From Pteria penguin (lineage: Eukaryota; Mollusca; Bivalvia; Pterioida; Pteriidae), in the NCBI GenBank assembly GCA_035048485.1, contig CM068581.1, positions 59,502,393-59,566,392 of the forward strand: 64,000 nt of DNA, given 5' to 3'. Numbering within the stretch: the first letter of the stretch is position 1; every line of letters starts with the position of its first letter. Below are positions 1-12,999 of the stretch, in pieces. The notes beneath the pieces were generated by a model, which was given only the letters and a program-made list of their open reading frames with translations, did no database searches and had not been told where the DNA came from. The position numbers and the translations under genes were made by a program.

Positions 1-644
1 ATTAAAGTGAGTACTTAACTGTAAAGATTAATTTCGAGTTGATTTGTTTAGTTACACTCTCTACGCACAACACGCTGAAAATTGATTGACTAATATAACT
101 GATTAATCGACATCTTGACTGTTACCGTGTCATTTCATGGTTCATTGCCTTTTGAGACTAATAGAATGTTAGACAGAAAGTGATGTTTTATACTGAAATA
201 AAACATTTGAAACGCGTATCTACTGAATAATGCGAATGGGTGGTGAATAGTAACACGAAGGTAGATTCATTGCTTTGCATTTCATCGGTGAAACGAGGAT
301 TTAGGACATGTTGTAATCGGTGAATCTTTAATCAAGTACTTGTAATAATACGCTAATTCACACCTGGATAACGGTTATTGCTGCACGAAATGTATTGGTT
401 GTGTGATTATTAAGACCTAGATTAACATCGTTGTCTGATTGGATGAATTTGATTAGGCATGGTCACGTGGTCAGCCAAGATCACAGACGAGTCCAGATTT
501 CACATAGGGGTGCCTAAAAACAGCAAACATTTGCACTATGATCAATAATATATGTTTGAAATCAAAATTCTAATATGTGACTAAAGTAAGCAGTTGAACT
601 GATATTAATAAAATGCGTACTATCATAACTATAGATTTATGATT

Positions 645-701
645 GGCGGCAAAGATGCATGCCGCCTTGGACCCCTACAGGTCATTAATGGCCGCTTTTT
701 T
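645..701 (+). other. Conserved hairpin block with T-run, repeated in every array unit
   Basis: GGCGGCA and TGCCGCC form a 7-bp stem around AAGATGCA (645-666). A second small hairpin, GACC-CCTACA-GGTC, follows, then GGCCGC and a run of six T (696-701). The block recurs almost unchanged in all seven units, for example near 2587, 4256, 6196, 8155, 9816 and 11756. Function unknown. A stem followed by a T-run resembles the end of a Pol III transcript, but I see no clear A or B box upstream. Confidence 0.6.
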
Positions 702-869
702 GTACTGTTGCACAAGGAAATATCAATGCTTTACTGCTTACATTATGATAAAAGGGGTACTGATTTGAGGAAGATGACTGATGTCTAAATAAATGGAAAC
801 GATGTATGCATGGGAAGAAGAGGAACACGAGAAAGGAGTTTTGAAAAGGGAACAGAAATACATCAAGTC

Positions 870-888
870 GCCCTCTTTCAGAAAGGGC
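870..888. other. Second conserved hairpin of the array unit
   Basis: GCCCTCTTTC and GAAAGGGC form a short stem (GCCCTCTTTCAGAAAGGGC). It is present in every unit about 200 bp after the first hairpin block. Possibly structural; no function assigned. Confidence 0.5.
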
Positions 889-1232
889 TTGACAAGGAGG
901 ATTTATTATTCACTTAGTATACGTATAAACCCCGTGTGAAAGTATATGGGGTGAAGTGTGAACCCTTAAAAGAACTTTGTTATACATATATCCTCCCACA
1001 TGTTGGTTTATTTGCTTTTTCTAAACTTACAGAGTATACTTATTAAGCACATATTAAAACGGAACTTTTCGCTTATGATTTAAAATATACTGCTTGAAAA
1101 GTATCTGAACTTATACCCGCATTGTATGGGTCTGTGTTCTCCTGTGTAATGCACAGGACTGGTGCAACCATCATACAAGCCGCATGGGCATGTTTTCTCA
1201 TGAAAATCTTTACATTACTTCAATTCTTTGAA

Positions 1233-1501
1233 AAGCCTTCGTGGCCTAGTGGTATCGCGCTGGACTCGAGATCGGGAGGCTGGGGTTCGAGCCCCGCTCG
1301 GCACATGCCGGTGTCCTGTTTTTCGGACGAGACAGTAAAAACCGAGGGCCCATGTCGTGGTATGCATGGCTAGTTAAAGATCGCTCACTGATTCGGGTGG
1401 GTCCGTTGCAAAGGTCAAAATTTGTATCCCCGCATCATGCAGATTCCGTCACCATATACGTGAGATATTTCTGGTGTGACGTTAAACAAAAATGAATCAA
1501 T
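1233..1501 (+). mobile_element. tRNA-derived SINE (family 1) in array unit 1
   Basis: The tRNA-like head has an A box (TGGCCTAGTGGT) and a B box (GGTTCGAGCCC). It is followed by a conserved body (GACAGTAAAAACCGAG, GGGTCCGTTGCAAAGG) and a tail ending GACGTTAAACAAAAATGAATC. The element is flanked by the 12-bp target duplication CAATTCTTTGAA (1221-1232 and 1502-1513). Short open frames over it are by-products of the SINE. Confidence 0.93.
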
Positions 1502-3171
1502 CAATTCTTTGAATACGGTTTCGCGCTTTTTCTCTTGGTATATTTCTCTTTAGTGATAGGAATTAAGTGTTCTAAACTCTGAAGTCTCAGTTTCTTTTAA
1601 AGTGAGTAGTGTGCATAGTATATCATTAAAAAAAAAATCACGATATTTACTATACATAAATTATGTCATGATTTAGAGACAAAGGCCATCTATTTATGTA
1701 GAAGATAACTATATGTAAGACATATATAATAGAATCGAATTCCTCTTAATACAGCCTCCTCCCCCACCCAGCGGTCGTGTTGCGGGCTTATCAAGGTTGC
1801 ACAAGGCGTCATTTCGTATCATTGAGGATTAGTACAAGAGTCTTAGTTTACGTAAGTTACAATGTGTAATGTATCGTGGAAATATCGCAACATATATATG
1901 TATATCAACCGGATGTCCCTAGTCCCCATCTAACTTTCATTCCATATTAGAGTGAGTACTTAACTGTAAAGTCTAATTTCGAGTTGATTTGTTTACTAAC
2001 ACTCTCTACGCACAGCACGCTGAAAAGTGATTGACTAATAATTGATTAATCGACATCTTGACCGTTACCGTGTCATTTCATGGTTTATTGCCTTTTGAGA
2101 CTAATAGAATGTTAGACAGAAAGTGATGTTTTATACTGAAATAAAACATTTGAAATGCGTATCTACTGAATAATGCGAAGGGGTGGCGAATAGTAACACG
2201 AAGGTAGATTGATTACTTTGCATTTCATCGGTGAAACGAGGATTTAGGACATATTTTGATCGGTGAATCTTTAATCAACTACTTGAAATAATATGCTAAT
2301 TGAAACATGGATAACGGTGATTACTGCACGAAATGTATTGGTCGTGTGATTATTAAGACCTAGATTAACATCGTTGTCTGATTGGATGAATTTGATTAGG
2401 CATGGTCACGTGGTCAGCCAAGATCACAGACGAGTCCAGATTTCACACAGGGGTGCCTAAAAACAGCAAACATTCGTACTATGATCAATAATAAATGTTT
2501 GAAATCAAAATTCTAATATATGACTGAAGTAAGAAGTCCAACTGATATTAATAAAAGGCGTACTATCATTACTATAGATTTATGATTGGCGGCAAAGATG
2601 CATGCCGCCTTGGACCCCTACAGGTCATTAATGGCCGCTTTTTGTACTGTTGCACAAGGAAATATCAATGCTTTACTGCTTACGTTATGATAAAATGGCT
2701 ACCGATTTGAGGAAGATGACTAATGTCTAAATAAATGGAAGTGTTGTATGCATGGGAAGAAGGGGAACACGAGATGGGAGTTTTGTAAAGCGAACAGAAA
2801 TACATCAAGTCGTCCTCTTTCAGAAAGGGCTTGATAAGGAGGATTTATTATTCACTTAGTATACGTATAAACCCGTGTGAAAGTATATTGGGTCAAGTGT
2901 GAACCCTAAAAAGACCTTTGTGAAACATATATCCTCTGACAAGTTGGTTTATTTGGCTTTTCTAAACTTACAGAGTATACTTATTAGGCACATATTAAAA
3001 CGGAACTTTTCGCGTATGATTAAAAATCTACTGCTTGAAAAGAATGTGAACTTATATCCGCATTGTATGGGGCTTTGATCTCTTACGTACTGCACAAGAC
3101 TGGTGCCACCATCATACAAGCCGCATGAGCATATTTTGTCATGAAACATTTTACGACACTTTAAATTACTT

Positions 3172-3183
3172 CAATTCTTTGAA
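3172..3183. other. Empty SINE target site in array unit 2
   Basis: Unit 2 has a single CAATTCTTTGAA running straight into TACG with no SINE. This is the pre-insertion form of the site that is duplicated around the SINE in units 1, 3, 4 and 6. Confidence 0.92.
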
Positions 3184-4843
3184 TACGTTTCCGCTCTTCC
3201 TCCCTTTCGTATGTTTCTCTTCAGTGATAAGAATTCAGCGTTCTAAACTCTTAACCCAGCTTCTTTTAAAGTGAGTAATGTGCATGGTATATCACTAAAA
3301 ATATTCACGATATTTATTACACCTAAATTATGAGATGATTTAGAGACAAAGGCCATCTATTTATGTATATGTAACACATATACAGTAGAATCGAATTCCT
3401 CTTAAAACAGGCTCCTCCCCCCCCCCCACCCACCCCCACGGGTCGTGTTGCGGACTTATCAAGGTTGCACAAGGCCTCATTTCGAATTATTGAATATTAA
3501 TACAAGAGTCTTAGTTTATGTAAGTTACAATGTGTAATTTGTCGTGGAAATATCACAACATATATACGTATATCAATCCCATCTCCCTAGTCCCCCTCTA
3601 AATTTCATTCCGTATTAGAGTGAGTGCATAATACTAGTGTCTAATTTCGAGTTGATTTGTTTAGTTACACTCTCTACGCACAGCACGCTGAAAAGTGATT
3701 GACTAATAATTGTTTAATCGACATCTTGACCGTTACCGTGTCATTTCATGGTTCATTGCCTTTTGAGACTAATAGAATGTTAGACAGAAAGTGATGTTTT
3801 ATACTGAAATAAAACATTTGAAACGCGTATCTACTGAATAATGCGAATGGGTGGTGAATAGTAACACGAAGGTAGATTCATTGCTTTGCATTTCATCGGT
3901 GAAATGGGTATTTAGGACATGTTGTAATCGGTGAATCTTTAATCAACTACTTGTAATAATACGCTAATTCACACCTGGATAACGGTTATTACTGCACGAA
4001 ATGTATTGGTTGTGTGATTATTAAGACCTAGATTAACATCGTTGTCTGATTGGATGAATTTGATTAGGCATGGTCACGTGGTCAGCCAAGATCACAGACG
4101 AGTCCAGATTTCACACAGGGGTGCCTAAAAACAGCAAAAATTCGCACTATGATCAATAATAGATGTTTGAAATCAAAATTCTAATATGTGACTAAAGTAA
4201 GCAGTTGAACTGATATCAATAAAATGCGTACTATCATAACTATAGATTTATGATTGGCGGCAAAGATGCATGCCGCCTTGGACCCCTACAGGTCATTAAT
4301 GGCCGCTTTTTTGTACTGTTGCACAAGGAAATATCAATGCTTTACTGCTTACATTATGATAAAAGGGGTACCGATTTGAGGAAGATTACTGAGGTCTAAA
4401 TAAATGGAAGCGATGTATGCATGGGAAGAAGGGGAACACGAGAAAGGAGTTTTGAAAAGGGAACAGAAATACATCAAGTCGCCCTCTTTCAGAAAGGGCT
4501 TGACAAGGAGGATTTATTATTCACTTAGTATACGTATAAACCCCGTGTGAAAGGATATGGGGTGAAGTGTAAACCCTTAAAAGAACTTTGTGATACATAT
4601 ATCGTGCCACATGTTGGTTTATTTGCTTTTTCTAAACTTACAGAGTATACTTATTAAGCACATATTAAAACGGAACTTTTCGCGTATGATTTAAAATCTA
4701 CTGCTTGAAAAGTATCTGAACTTATACCCGCATTGTATGTGTCTGTGTTCTCCTATGGAATGCACAGGACTGGTGCAACCATCATACATGCCGCATGGGC
4801 ATGTTTTCTCATGAAAAACTTTACATTACTTCAATTCTTTGAA

Positions 4844-5112
4844 AAGCCTTCGTGGCCTAGTGGTATCGCGCTGGACTCGAGATCGGGAGGCTGGGGTTCG
4901 AGCCCCGCTCTGCACATGCCGGTGTCCTGTTTTTCGGATGAGACAGTAAAAACCGAGGGCCCATGTCGTGGTATGCATGGCAAGTTAAAGATCGCTCACT
5001 GATTCGGGTGGGTCCGTTGCAAAGGTCAAAATTTGTATCCCCGCATCATGCAGATTCCGTCACCATATACGTGAGATATTTCTGGTGTGACGTTAAACAA
5101 AAATGAATCAAT
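4844..5112 (+). mobile_element. tRNA-derived SINE (family 1) in array unit 3
   Basis: Same element at the same site as in unit 1, flanked by CAATTCTTTGAA at 4832-4843 and 5113-5124. It is nearly identical to the copies in units 1 and 6, including the derived AAGCCTTCGTGG start, so it spread by unit amplification and not by independent insertion. Confidence 0.93.
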
Positions 5113-6792
5113 CAATTCTTTGAATACGGTTTCGCTCTTTTTCTCTTAGCATATTTCTCTTTAGTGATGAGAATTAAGCGTTCTAAACTCTGAAGTCTCA
5201 GTTTCTTTTAAAGTGAGTAGTGTGCGTGGTATATCATTAAAAAGATCACGATATTTACTATACATAAATTATGTCATGATTTAGAGACAAAGGCCATCTA
5301 TTTATGTATAAGATAACTATATGTAAGACATAAATAATAGAATCGAATTCCTCTTAATACAGCCTCCTCCCACACCCAGCGGTCGCGTTGTGGGATTATG
5401 AAGGTTGCACAAGGCGTCATTTCGCATCATTGAGTATTAATACAAGAGTCTTAGTTTACGTAAGTTACAATTTGTAATCTATCGTGGAAATATCGCAACA
5501 TATATACGTATATCAACCGGATGTCCCTAGTCCCCATCCAGCTTTCATTCCATATTAGAGTGAGTACTTAACTGTAAAGTCTAATTTCGAGTTGATTTGT
5601 TTACTAACACTCTCTACGCACAGCAAGCTGAAAAGTGATTGACTAATAATTGATTAATCGACATCTTGACCGTTACCGTGTCATTTCATGGTTCATTGCC
5701 TTTTGAGACTAATAGAATGTTAGACAGAAAGTGTTGTTTTATACTGAAATAAAACATTTGAAATGCGTATCTACTGAATAATGCGAATGGTTTGCGAATA
5801 GTAACACGAAGGTAGATTGATTACTTTGCATTTCATTGGTGAAACGAGGATTTAGGACATATTTTGATCGGTGAATCTTTAATCAGCGACTTGAAATAAT
5901 ACGCTAATTGAAACATGGATAACGGTGATTACTGCACGAAATGTATTGGTCGTGTGATTATTAAGACCTAGATTAACATCGTTGTCTGATTGGATGAATT
6001 TGATCAGGCATGGTCACGTGGTCAGCCAAGATCACAGACGAGTCCAGATTTCACACAGGGGTGCCTAAAAACAGCAAACATTCGTACTATTATCAATAAT
6101 AAATGTGTGAAGTAAAAATTCTAATAGGTGACTAAAGTAAGCAGTTGAACTGATATTAATAAAATGTGTACTATCATTACTATAGATTTATGATTGGCGG
6201 CAAAGATCCATGCCGCCTTAGACCCCTACAGGTCAATAATGGCCGCTTTTTTGTACTGTTGCACAAGGAAATATCAATGCTTTACTGCTTACATTATGAT
6301 AAAAGGGGTTCCGATTTGAGGAAGATTACTGAGGTCTAAATAAATGGAAGCGATGTATGCATGGGAAGAAGGGTAACACGAGAAGGGAATTGTGAAAAGG
6401 GAACAGAAATATATCAAGTCGTCCTCTTTCAGAAAGGGCTTGACAAGGAGGATTTATTATTCACTTAGTATACGTATAAACCCCGTGTGAAAGTATATGG
6501 GGTGAAGTGTGAACCCTTAAAAGAACTTTGTGATACGTATATCCTCCCACATGTTGGTTTATTTGTTTTTTCTAAACTTACAGAGTATACTTATTAGGCA
6601 CATATTAAAACGGAACGTTTCGCGTATGATTAAAAATCTACTGCTTGAAAAGTATCTGAACTTATACCCGTATTGTATGGGGCTGTGTTCTCTTATGTAA
6701 TGCACAGGACTGGTGCAACCATCATACAAGCCGCATCAGTATGTTTTGTCTTGAAACATTTTACAACACTTTACATTACTTCAATTCTTTGA

Positions 6793-7063
6793 CAAACCGG
6801 CGTGGCCTAGTGGTATCGCGCTGGACTCGAGATCGGGAGGCTGGGGTTCGAGTCCCGCTCTGGTCATGCCGGTGTCCTGTTTTTCGGATGAGACAGTAAA
6901 AACCGAGGGCCCATGTCGTGGTATGCATGGCAATTTAAAGATTCCTCACTGCTTCGGGTGGGTCCGTTGCAAAGGTCAAAATTTGTACGCCCTGCATCAT
7001 GCAGATGCCGTCACTATATACGTGAGATATTTGTGGTGTGACGTTAAACAAAAATGAATCAAT
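6793..7063 (+). mobile_element. tRNA-derived SINE (family 1) in array unit 4, diverged copy
   Basis: Same insertion point (CAATTCTTTGA on the left, CAATTCTTTGAATACGG on the right). Its sequence is closer to the dispersed family: CCGGCGTGGCC head, TTCGAGTCCCGC B box, TCACTGCTTCGGG body. It sits in a subtype-B unit, while the copies in units 1, 3 and 6 sit in subtype A. Confidence 0.92.
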
Positions 7064-8738
7064 CAATTCTTTGAATACGGTTTCGCGCTTCTTTCCTTTC
7101 GTATATTTCTCTTTAGTGATAAGAATTCAGCGTTCTAAACTCTGAAGACCTAGTTTCTTTTAAAGTGAGTAGCGAGCGTGCATGGTATAACATACGAAAA
7201 ATTCACGATATTTATTAAACATAACTTATGTCATGATTTAGAGACAAAGACCATCTATTTATGTATAAGATAACTATATGTAAGACATATATAATAGAAT
7301 CGAATTCCTCTTAATACCGCCTCCTCCCCCAACCAGCGGTCGCGTTGCGGGCTTATCAAGGTTGCACAAGGCCTCATTTCGTATCATTGAGTATTAGTAC
7401 AAGAGTCTTAGTTTACGTAAGTTACAATGTGTAATCTATCGTCGAAATATCGCAACATATAGACGTATATCAACTGGATGTCCCTAGTCCCCATCTAACT
7501 TTCATTCCATTTTAGAGTGAGTACTTAACTGTAAAGTCTAATTTCGAGTTGATTTGTTTAGTTACACTCTCTGCGCAGAGCAAGCTGAAAAGTGATTGAC
7601 TAATAATTGATTAATCGACATCTTGACCGTTACCGTGTCATTTCATGGTTCATTGCCTTTTGAGACTAATAGAATGTTAGACAGAAAGTGTTGTTTTATA
7701 CTGAAATAAAACATTTGAAATGCGTATCTACTGAATAATGCGAATGGTTTGCGAATAGTAACACGAAGGTAGATTGATTACTTTGCATTTCATTGGTGAA
7801 ACGAGGATTTAGGACATATTTTGATCGGTGAATCTTTAATCAGCTACTTGAAATAATACGCTAATTGAAACATGGATAACGGTGATTACTGCACGAAATG
7901 TATTGGTCGTGTGATTATTAAGACCTAGATTAACATCGTTGTCTGATTGGATGAATTTGATTAGGCATGGTCACGTGGTCAGCCAAGATCACAGACGAGT
8001 CCAGATTTCACACAGGGGTGCCTAAAAACAGCAAAAATTCGTACTATAATCAATAATAAATGTCTGAAATAAAAATTCTAATATGTGACTAAAGTAAGCA
8101 GTTGAACTGATATTAATAAAATGCGTACTATCATTACTATAGATTTATGATTGGCGGCAAAGATGCATGCCGCCTTGGACCCCTACAGGTCATTAATGGC
8201 CGCTTTTTTGTACTGTTGCACAAGGAAATATCAATGCTTTACTGCTTACATTATGATAAAAGGGGTACCGATTTGAGGAAGATTACTGAGGTCTAAATAA
8301 ATGGAAGCGATGTATGCATGGGAAGAAGGGTAACACGAGAAGGGAATTGTGAAAAGGGAACAGAAATATATCAAGTCGTCCTCTTTCAGAAAGGGCTTGA
8401 CCAGGAGGATTTATTATTCACTTAGTATACGTATAAACCCCGTGTGAAAGTATATGGGGTGAAGTGTGAACCCTTAAAAGAACTTTGTGATACGTATATC
8501 CTCCCACATGTTGGTTTATTTGTTTTTTCTAAACTTACAGGGTATACTTATTAGGCACATATTAAAACGGATCTTTTCGCGTATGATTAAAAATCTACTG
8601 CTTGAAAAGAATCTGAACTTATATCCGCACTGTATGGAGCTTTGATCTCTTACGTACTGCACAAGACTGGTGCCACCATCATACAAGCCGCATGAGCATG
8701 TTTTGTCATGAAACATTTTACGATACTTTGAATTACTT

Positions 8739-8750
8739 CAATTCTTTGAA
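8739..8750. other. Empty SINE target site in array unit 5
   Basis: A single uninterrupted CAATTCTTTGAA followed by TACGG, as in unit 2. It confirms the ancestral unoccupied site. Confidence 0.92.
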
Positions 8751-10402
8751 TACGGATTCCGCTCTTCCTCCCTTTCGTATGTTTCTCTTCAGTGATAAGA
8801 ATTCAGCGTTCTAAACTCTTAACCCAGCTTCTTTTAAAGTGAGTAATGTGCATGGTATATCACTAAAAAAATTCACGATATTTATTATACCTAAATTATG
8901 AGATGATTTAGAGACAAAGGCCATCTATTTATGTATATGTAACTAATATATAGTAGAATCGAATTCCTCTTAAAACAGGCTCCCCCCCCCCCCCCCACCG
9001 GTCGTGTTGCGGACTTATCAAGGTTGCTTAAGGCCTCATTTCGAATCATTGTATATGATTACAAGAGTCTTAGTTTATGTAAGTTACAATGTGTAATTTA
9101 TCGTGGAAATATCACAACATATATACGTATATCAATCCCATCTCCCTAGTCCCCCTCTAAATTTCATTCCGTATTAGAGTGAGTGCATAATACTAGTGTC
9201 TAATTTCGAGTTGATTTGTATAGTTACACTCTCTACGCACAGCACGCTGAAAAGTGATTGACTAATAATTGTTTAATCGACATCTTGACCGTTACCGTGT
9301 CATTTCATGGTTCATTGCCTTTTGAGACTAATAGAATGTTAGACAGAAAGTGATGTTTTATACTGAAATAAAACATTTGAAACGCGTATCTACTGAATAA
9401 TGCGAATGGGTGGTGAATAGTAACACGAAGGTAGATTCATTGCTTTGCATTTCATCGGTGAAACGGGTATTTAGGACATGTTGTAATCGGTGAATCTTTA
9501 ATCAACTACTTGTAATAATACGCTAATTCACACCCGGATAACGGTTATTACTGCACGAAATGTATTGGTCGTGTGATTATTAAGACCTAGATTAACATCG
9601 TTGTCTGATTGGATGAATTTGATTAGGCATGGTCACGTGGTCAGCCAAGATCACAGACGAGTCCAGATTTCACACAGGGGTGCCTAAAAACAGCAAACAT
9701 TCGCACTATGATCAATAATAGATGTTTGAAATCAAAATTCTAATATGTGACTAAAGTAAGCAGTTGAACTGATATCAATAAAATGCGTGCTATCATAACT
9801 ATAGATTTATGATTGGCGGCAAAGATGCATGCCGCCTTGGACCCCTACAGGTCATTAATGGCCGCTTTTTTGTACTGTTGCACAAGGAAATATCAATGCT
9901 TTACTGCTTACATTATGATAAAAGGGGTACCGATTTGAGGAAGATGACTGATGTCTAAATAAATGGAAGGGATGTATGCATGGGAAGAAGGGGAACAAGA
10001 GAAGGGAGTTTTGAAAAGGGAACAGAAATACATCAAGTCGCCCTCTTTCAGAAAGGGCTTGACCAGGAGGATATATTATTCACTTAGTATACGTATAAAC
10101 CCCGTGTGAAAGTATATGGGGTGAAGTGTGAACCCTTAAAAGAACTTTGTGATACATATATCCTCCCACATGTTGGTTGATTTGCTTTTTCTAAACTTAC
10201 AGAGTATACTTATTAAGCACATATTAAAACGGAACTTTTCGCGTATGATTTAAAATATACTGCTTGAAAAGTATCTGAAGTTATACCCGCATTGTATGGG
10301 TCTGTGTTCTCTTATGTAATGCACAGGACTGGTGCAACCATCATACAAGCCGCATGAGCATGTTTTCTCATGAAAAACTTTACATTACTTCAATTCTTTG
10401 AA

Positions 10403-10671
10403 AAGCCTTCGTGGCCTAGTGGTATCGCGCTGGACTCGAGATCGGGAGGCTGGGGTTCGAGCCCCGCTCTGCACATGCCGGTGTCCTGTTTTTCGGATGA
10501 GACAGTAAAAACCGAGGGCCCATGTCGTGGTATGCATGGCAAGTTAAAGATCGCTCACTGATTCGGGTGGGTCCGTTGCAAAGGTCAAAATTTGTATCCC
10601 CGCATCAGGCAGATTCCGTCACCATATACGTGAGATATTTGTGGTGTGACGTTAAACAAAAATGAATCAAT
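10403..10671 (+). mobile_element. tRNA-derived SINE (family 1) in array unit 6
   Basis: Flanked by CAATTCTTTGAA at 10391-10402 and 10672-10683. Nearly identical to the unit 3 copy, which supports units 3 and 6 as the same position in a higher-order repeat. Confidence 0.93.
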
Positions 10672-12101
10672 CAATTCTTTGAATACGGTTTCGCGCTTTT
10701 TCTCTTAGTATATTTCTCTTTAGTGATGAGAATTAAGCGTTCTAAACTCTGAAGTCTCAGTTTCTTTTAAAGTGAGTAGTGTGCATGGTATATCATTAAA
10801 AAAATCACGATATTTACTATACATAAAATAATGTCATGATTTAGAGACAAAGGCCATCTATTTATGTATAAGATAACTATATGTAAGACATATATAATAG
10901 AATCGAATTCCTCTTAATACAGCCTCCTCCCCCACCTAGCGGTCGCGTTGCAGGCTTATCAAGGTTGCACAAGGCATCATTTCGCATCATTGAGTATTAG
11001 TACAAGACTCTTAGTTTACGTAAGTTACAAGGTGTAATCTATCGTGGAAATATCGCAACATATATACGTATATCAACCGGATGTCCCTAGTCCCCATCTA
11101 ACTTTCATTCCATTTTAGAGTGAGTACTTAACTGTAAAGTCTAATTTCGAGTTGATTTGTTTACTAACACTCTCTACGCACAGCACGCTGAAAAGTGATT
11201 GACTAATAATTGATTAATCGACATCTTGACCGTTACCGTATCATTTGATGGTTCATTGCCTTTTGAGCCTAATAGAATGTTAGACAGAAAGTGATGTTTT
11301 ATACTGAAATAAAACATTTGAAATGCGTATCTACTGAATAATGCGAATGGGTGGTGAATAGTAACACGAAGGTAGATTCATTGCTTTGCATTTCATCGGT
11401 GAAACGGGTATTTAGGACATGTTGTAATCGGTGAATCTTTAATCAACTACTTGTAATAATACGCTAATTCACACCCGGATAACGGTTATTACTGCACGAA
11501 ATGTATTGGTCGTGTGATTATTAAGACCTAGATTAACATCGTTGTCTGATTGGATGAATTTGATTAGGCATGGTCACGTGGTTAGCTAAGATCACAGATG
11601 AGTCTAGATTTCACACAGGGGTGCCTAAAAACAGCAAACATTCGTACCATAATCAATAATAGATGTTTGAAATGAAAATTCTAATATGTGACTGAAGTAA
11701 GAAGTCAAACTGATATTAATGAAAGGCATAGTATCATTACTATAGATATATGATTGGCGGCAAAGATGCATGCCGCCAAGGACCCCTACAGGTCATTAAT
11801 GGCCGCTTTTTTGTACTGTTGCATAAGAAAATATCAATGCTTTACTGCTTACATTATGATAAAAGGGGTACCGATTTGAGGAAGATGACTAATGTCTAAA
11901 TAAATGGAAGTGTTGTATGCATGGGAAGAAGGGGAACACGAGATGGGAGTTTTGAAAGGGAACCGAAATACATCAAGTCGCCCTCTCTCAGAAAGGGCTT
12001 GACAAGAGGGATTTCTTATACACTTAGTATACGTATAAACCCCGTGTGAAAGAATATTGGGTCAAGTGTGAACTCTAAAAAGAACTTTTTGATACATATA
12101 T

Positions 12102-12437
12102 GATTCGAATTTCGGCACCACATCAAAGCTAATAATGAAGAAATAAAATGACAAAATGGATATGACTTTATAGCTTTGTTCATAGCAGACAGGAAAAAAT
12201 CCTGTAACATTAGTGAAATAAAGGCTGAAAAAGATACAAGATTACACCATTTTATTCGAAAATTAAAAATTTTCTTCTGATTCTGGATGCGCTATTTCGG
12301 CAATGTAGATATAAAGGGATTTTCAGTGGGAGGAGGGTTAATATTATGCCATGCGCTCTTTAAATAGAAGAAAGAATATATGTATTATATATAGCAGTAA
12401 TAATCGCCATTTGATAGATACAGTATTAGCCACATGT
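12102..12437. other. Non-coding spacer after the array
   Basis: Unique-looking AT-rich sequence between the abrupt end of unit 7 and the next SINE. I see no gene, RNA or repeat in it. Confidence 0.5.
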
Positions 12438-12449
12438 TCAACAATGTGG

Positions 12450-12726
12450 AAGCCGGCGTGGCCTAGTGGTATCGCGCTGAACTCCTGATCGGGAGGCCGG
12501 GTTCGAGTCCTGCTCTGGTCATGTCGGTGTCCTGTCTTTCGGATGAGACAGTAAAATCCGAGGCCCCGTGTCGTGGTATGCATGGCACGTTAAAGATCCC
12601 TCACTGCTTCCGGTGGGTCCGTTGCAAAGGTAATAAATCTGTATGCCCCACATCAGGCAGATGCCGTCACCATATACGTGAAATGTTCGTGGTGTGACGT
12701 TAAACAAAAATCAATCAATCATTCAA
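12450..12726 (+). mobile_element. tRNA-derived SINE (family 1), inserted into the 5' end of another SINE
   Basis: Complete copy: A box TGGCCTAGTGGT, B box GGTTCGAGTCC, body GACAGTAAAATCCGAGG, tail GACGTTAAACAAAAATC with TCAATC repeats. The 12-bp duplication TCAACAATGTGG flanks it (12438-12449 and 12727-12738). The right copy overlaps the start of the next SINE, so this is the younger insertion. Confidence 0.92.
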
Positions 12727-12734
12727 TCAACAAT

Positions 12735-12999
12735 GTGGTCTAGTGGATGAGGTGCTCGGCTCGTGATCCACAGGTCCCGGGTTCGATTTCCGCCCTGGAC
12801 ACACCGGTGTGCTGTCTTTCGGACGAGACAGTAAAAACCGAGGTCCCGTGTCACGGTGGGCGTGGCACGTAAATGATCTCTCGCTGCTTCGGATGGGTCC
12901 GTTGCAAAGGTAGAAATTTCTGTGCAATGCAGCAGGCAGATGCCGTCACCATATACGTGAAATAACCGTAGAGGGACGTAAAACAATAATCAATCAATT
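12735..12999 (+). mobile_element. tRNA-derived SINE with an alternative tRNA head
   Basis: The head is TGGTCTAGTGGATGAGG with B box GGTTCGATTTCC, different from family 1. The body (GACAGTAAAAACCGAGG, GTCCGTTGCAAAGG, GATGCCGTCACC) and tail (GACGTAAAACAATAATC) are shared. Two head types on one body indicate modular SINE evolution. Confidence 0.88.

Larger units (their letters stand above)
1..12101. repeat. Tandem array of ~1.66-kb units, some enlarged to ~1.95 kb by a SINE
   Basis: The motif GTGAGTACTTAACTG (or GTGAGTGCATAATAC) recurs at about 7, 1952, 3620, 5560, 7517, 9179 and 11120. This gives units of about 1945, 1668, 1940, 1957, 1662 and 1941 bp plus a partial seventh unit that loses homology near 12101. 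Units are collinear and highly similar by eye, and none has a convincing ORF. Two sequence subtypes alternate in the first half of the unit: TTGTAATCGG in units 1, 3, 6 and 7, and TTTTGATCGG in units 2, 4 and 5. The length difference is a SINE present in units 1, 3, 4 and 6. Units 3 and 6 share the variant GTGCATAATAC start, which suggests a three-unit higher-order period of about 5.56 kb. The array continues past the left edge. Confidence 0.97.

Noticed and set aside
1122..1373. Short plus-strand frames over the SINEs in the array (also at 4733, 6866, 10370)
   Set aside because: They are translations of the tRNA-like head and SINE body, and break in other copies.
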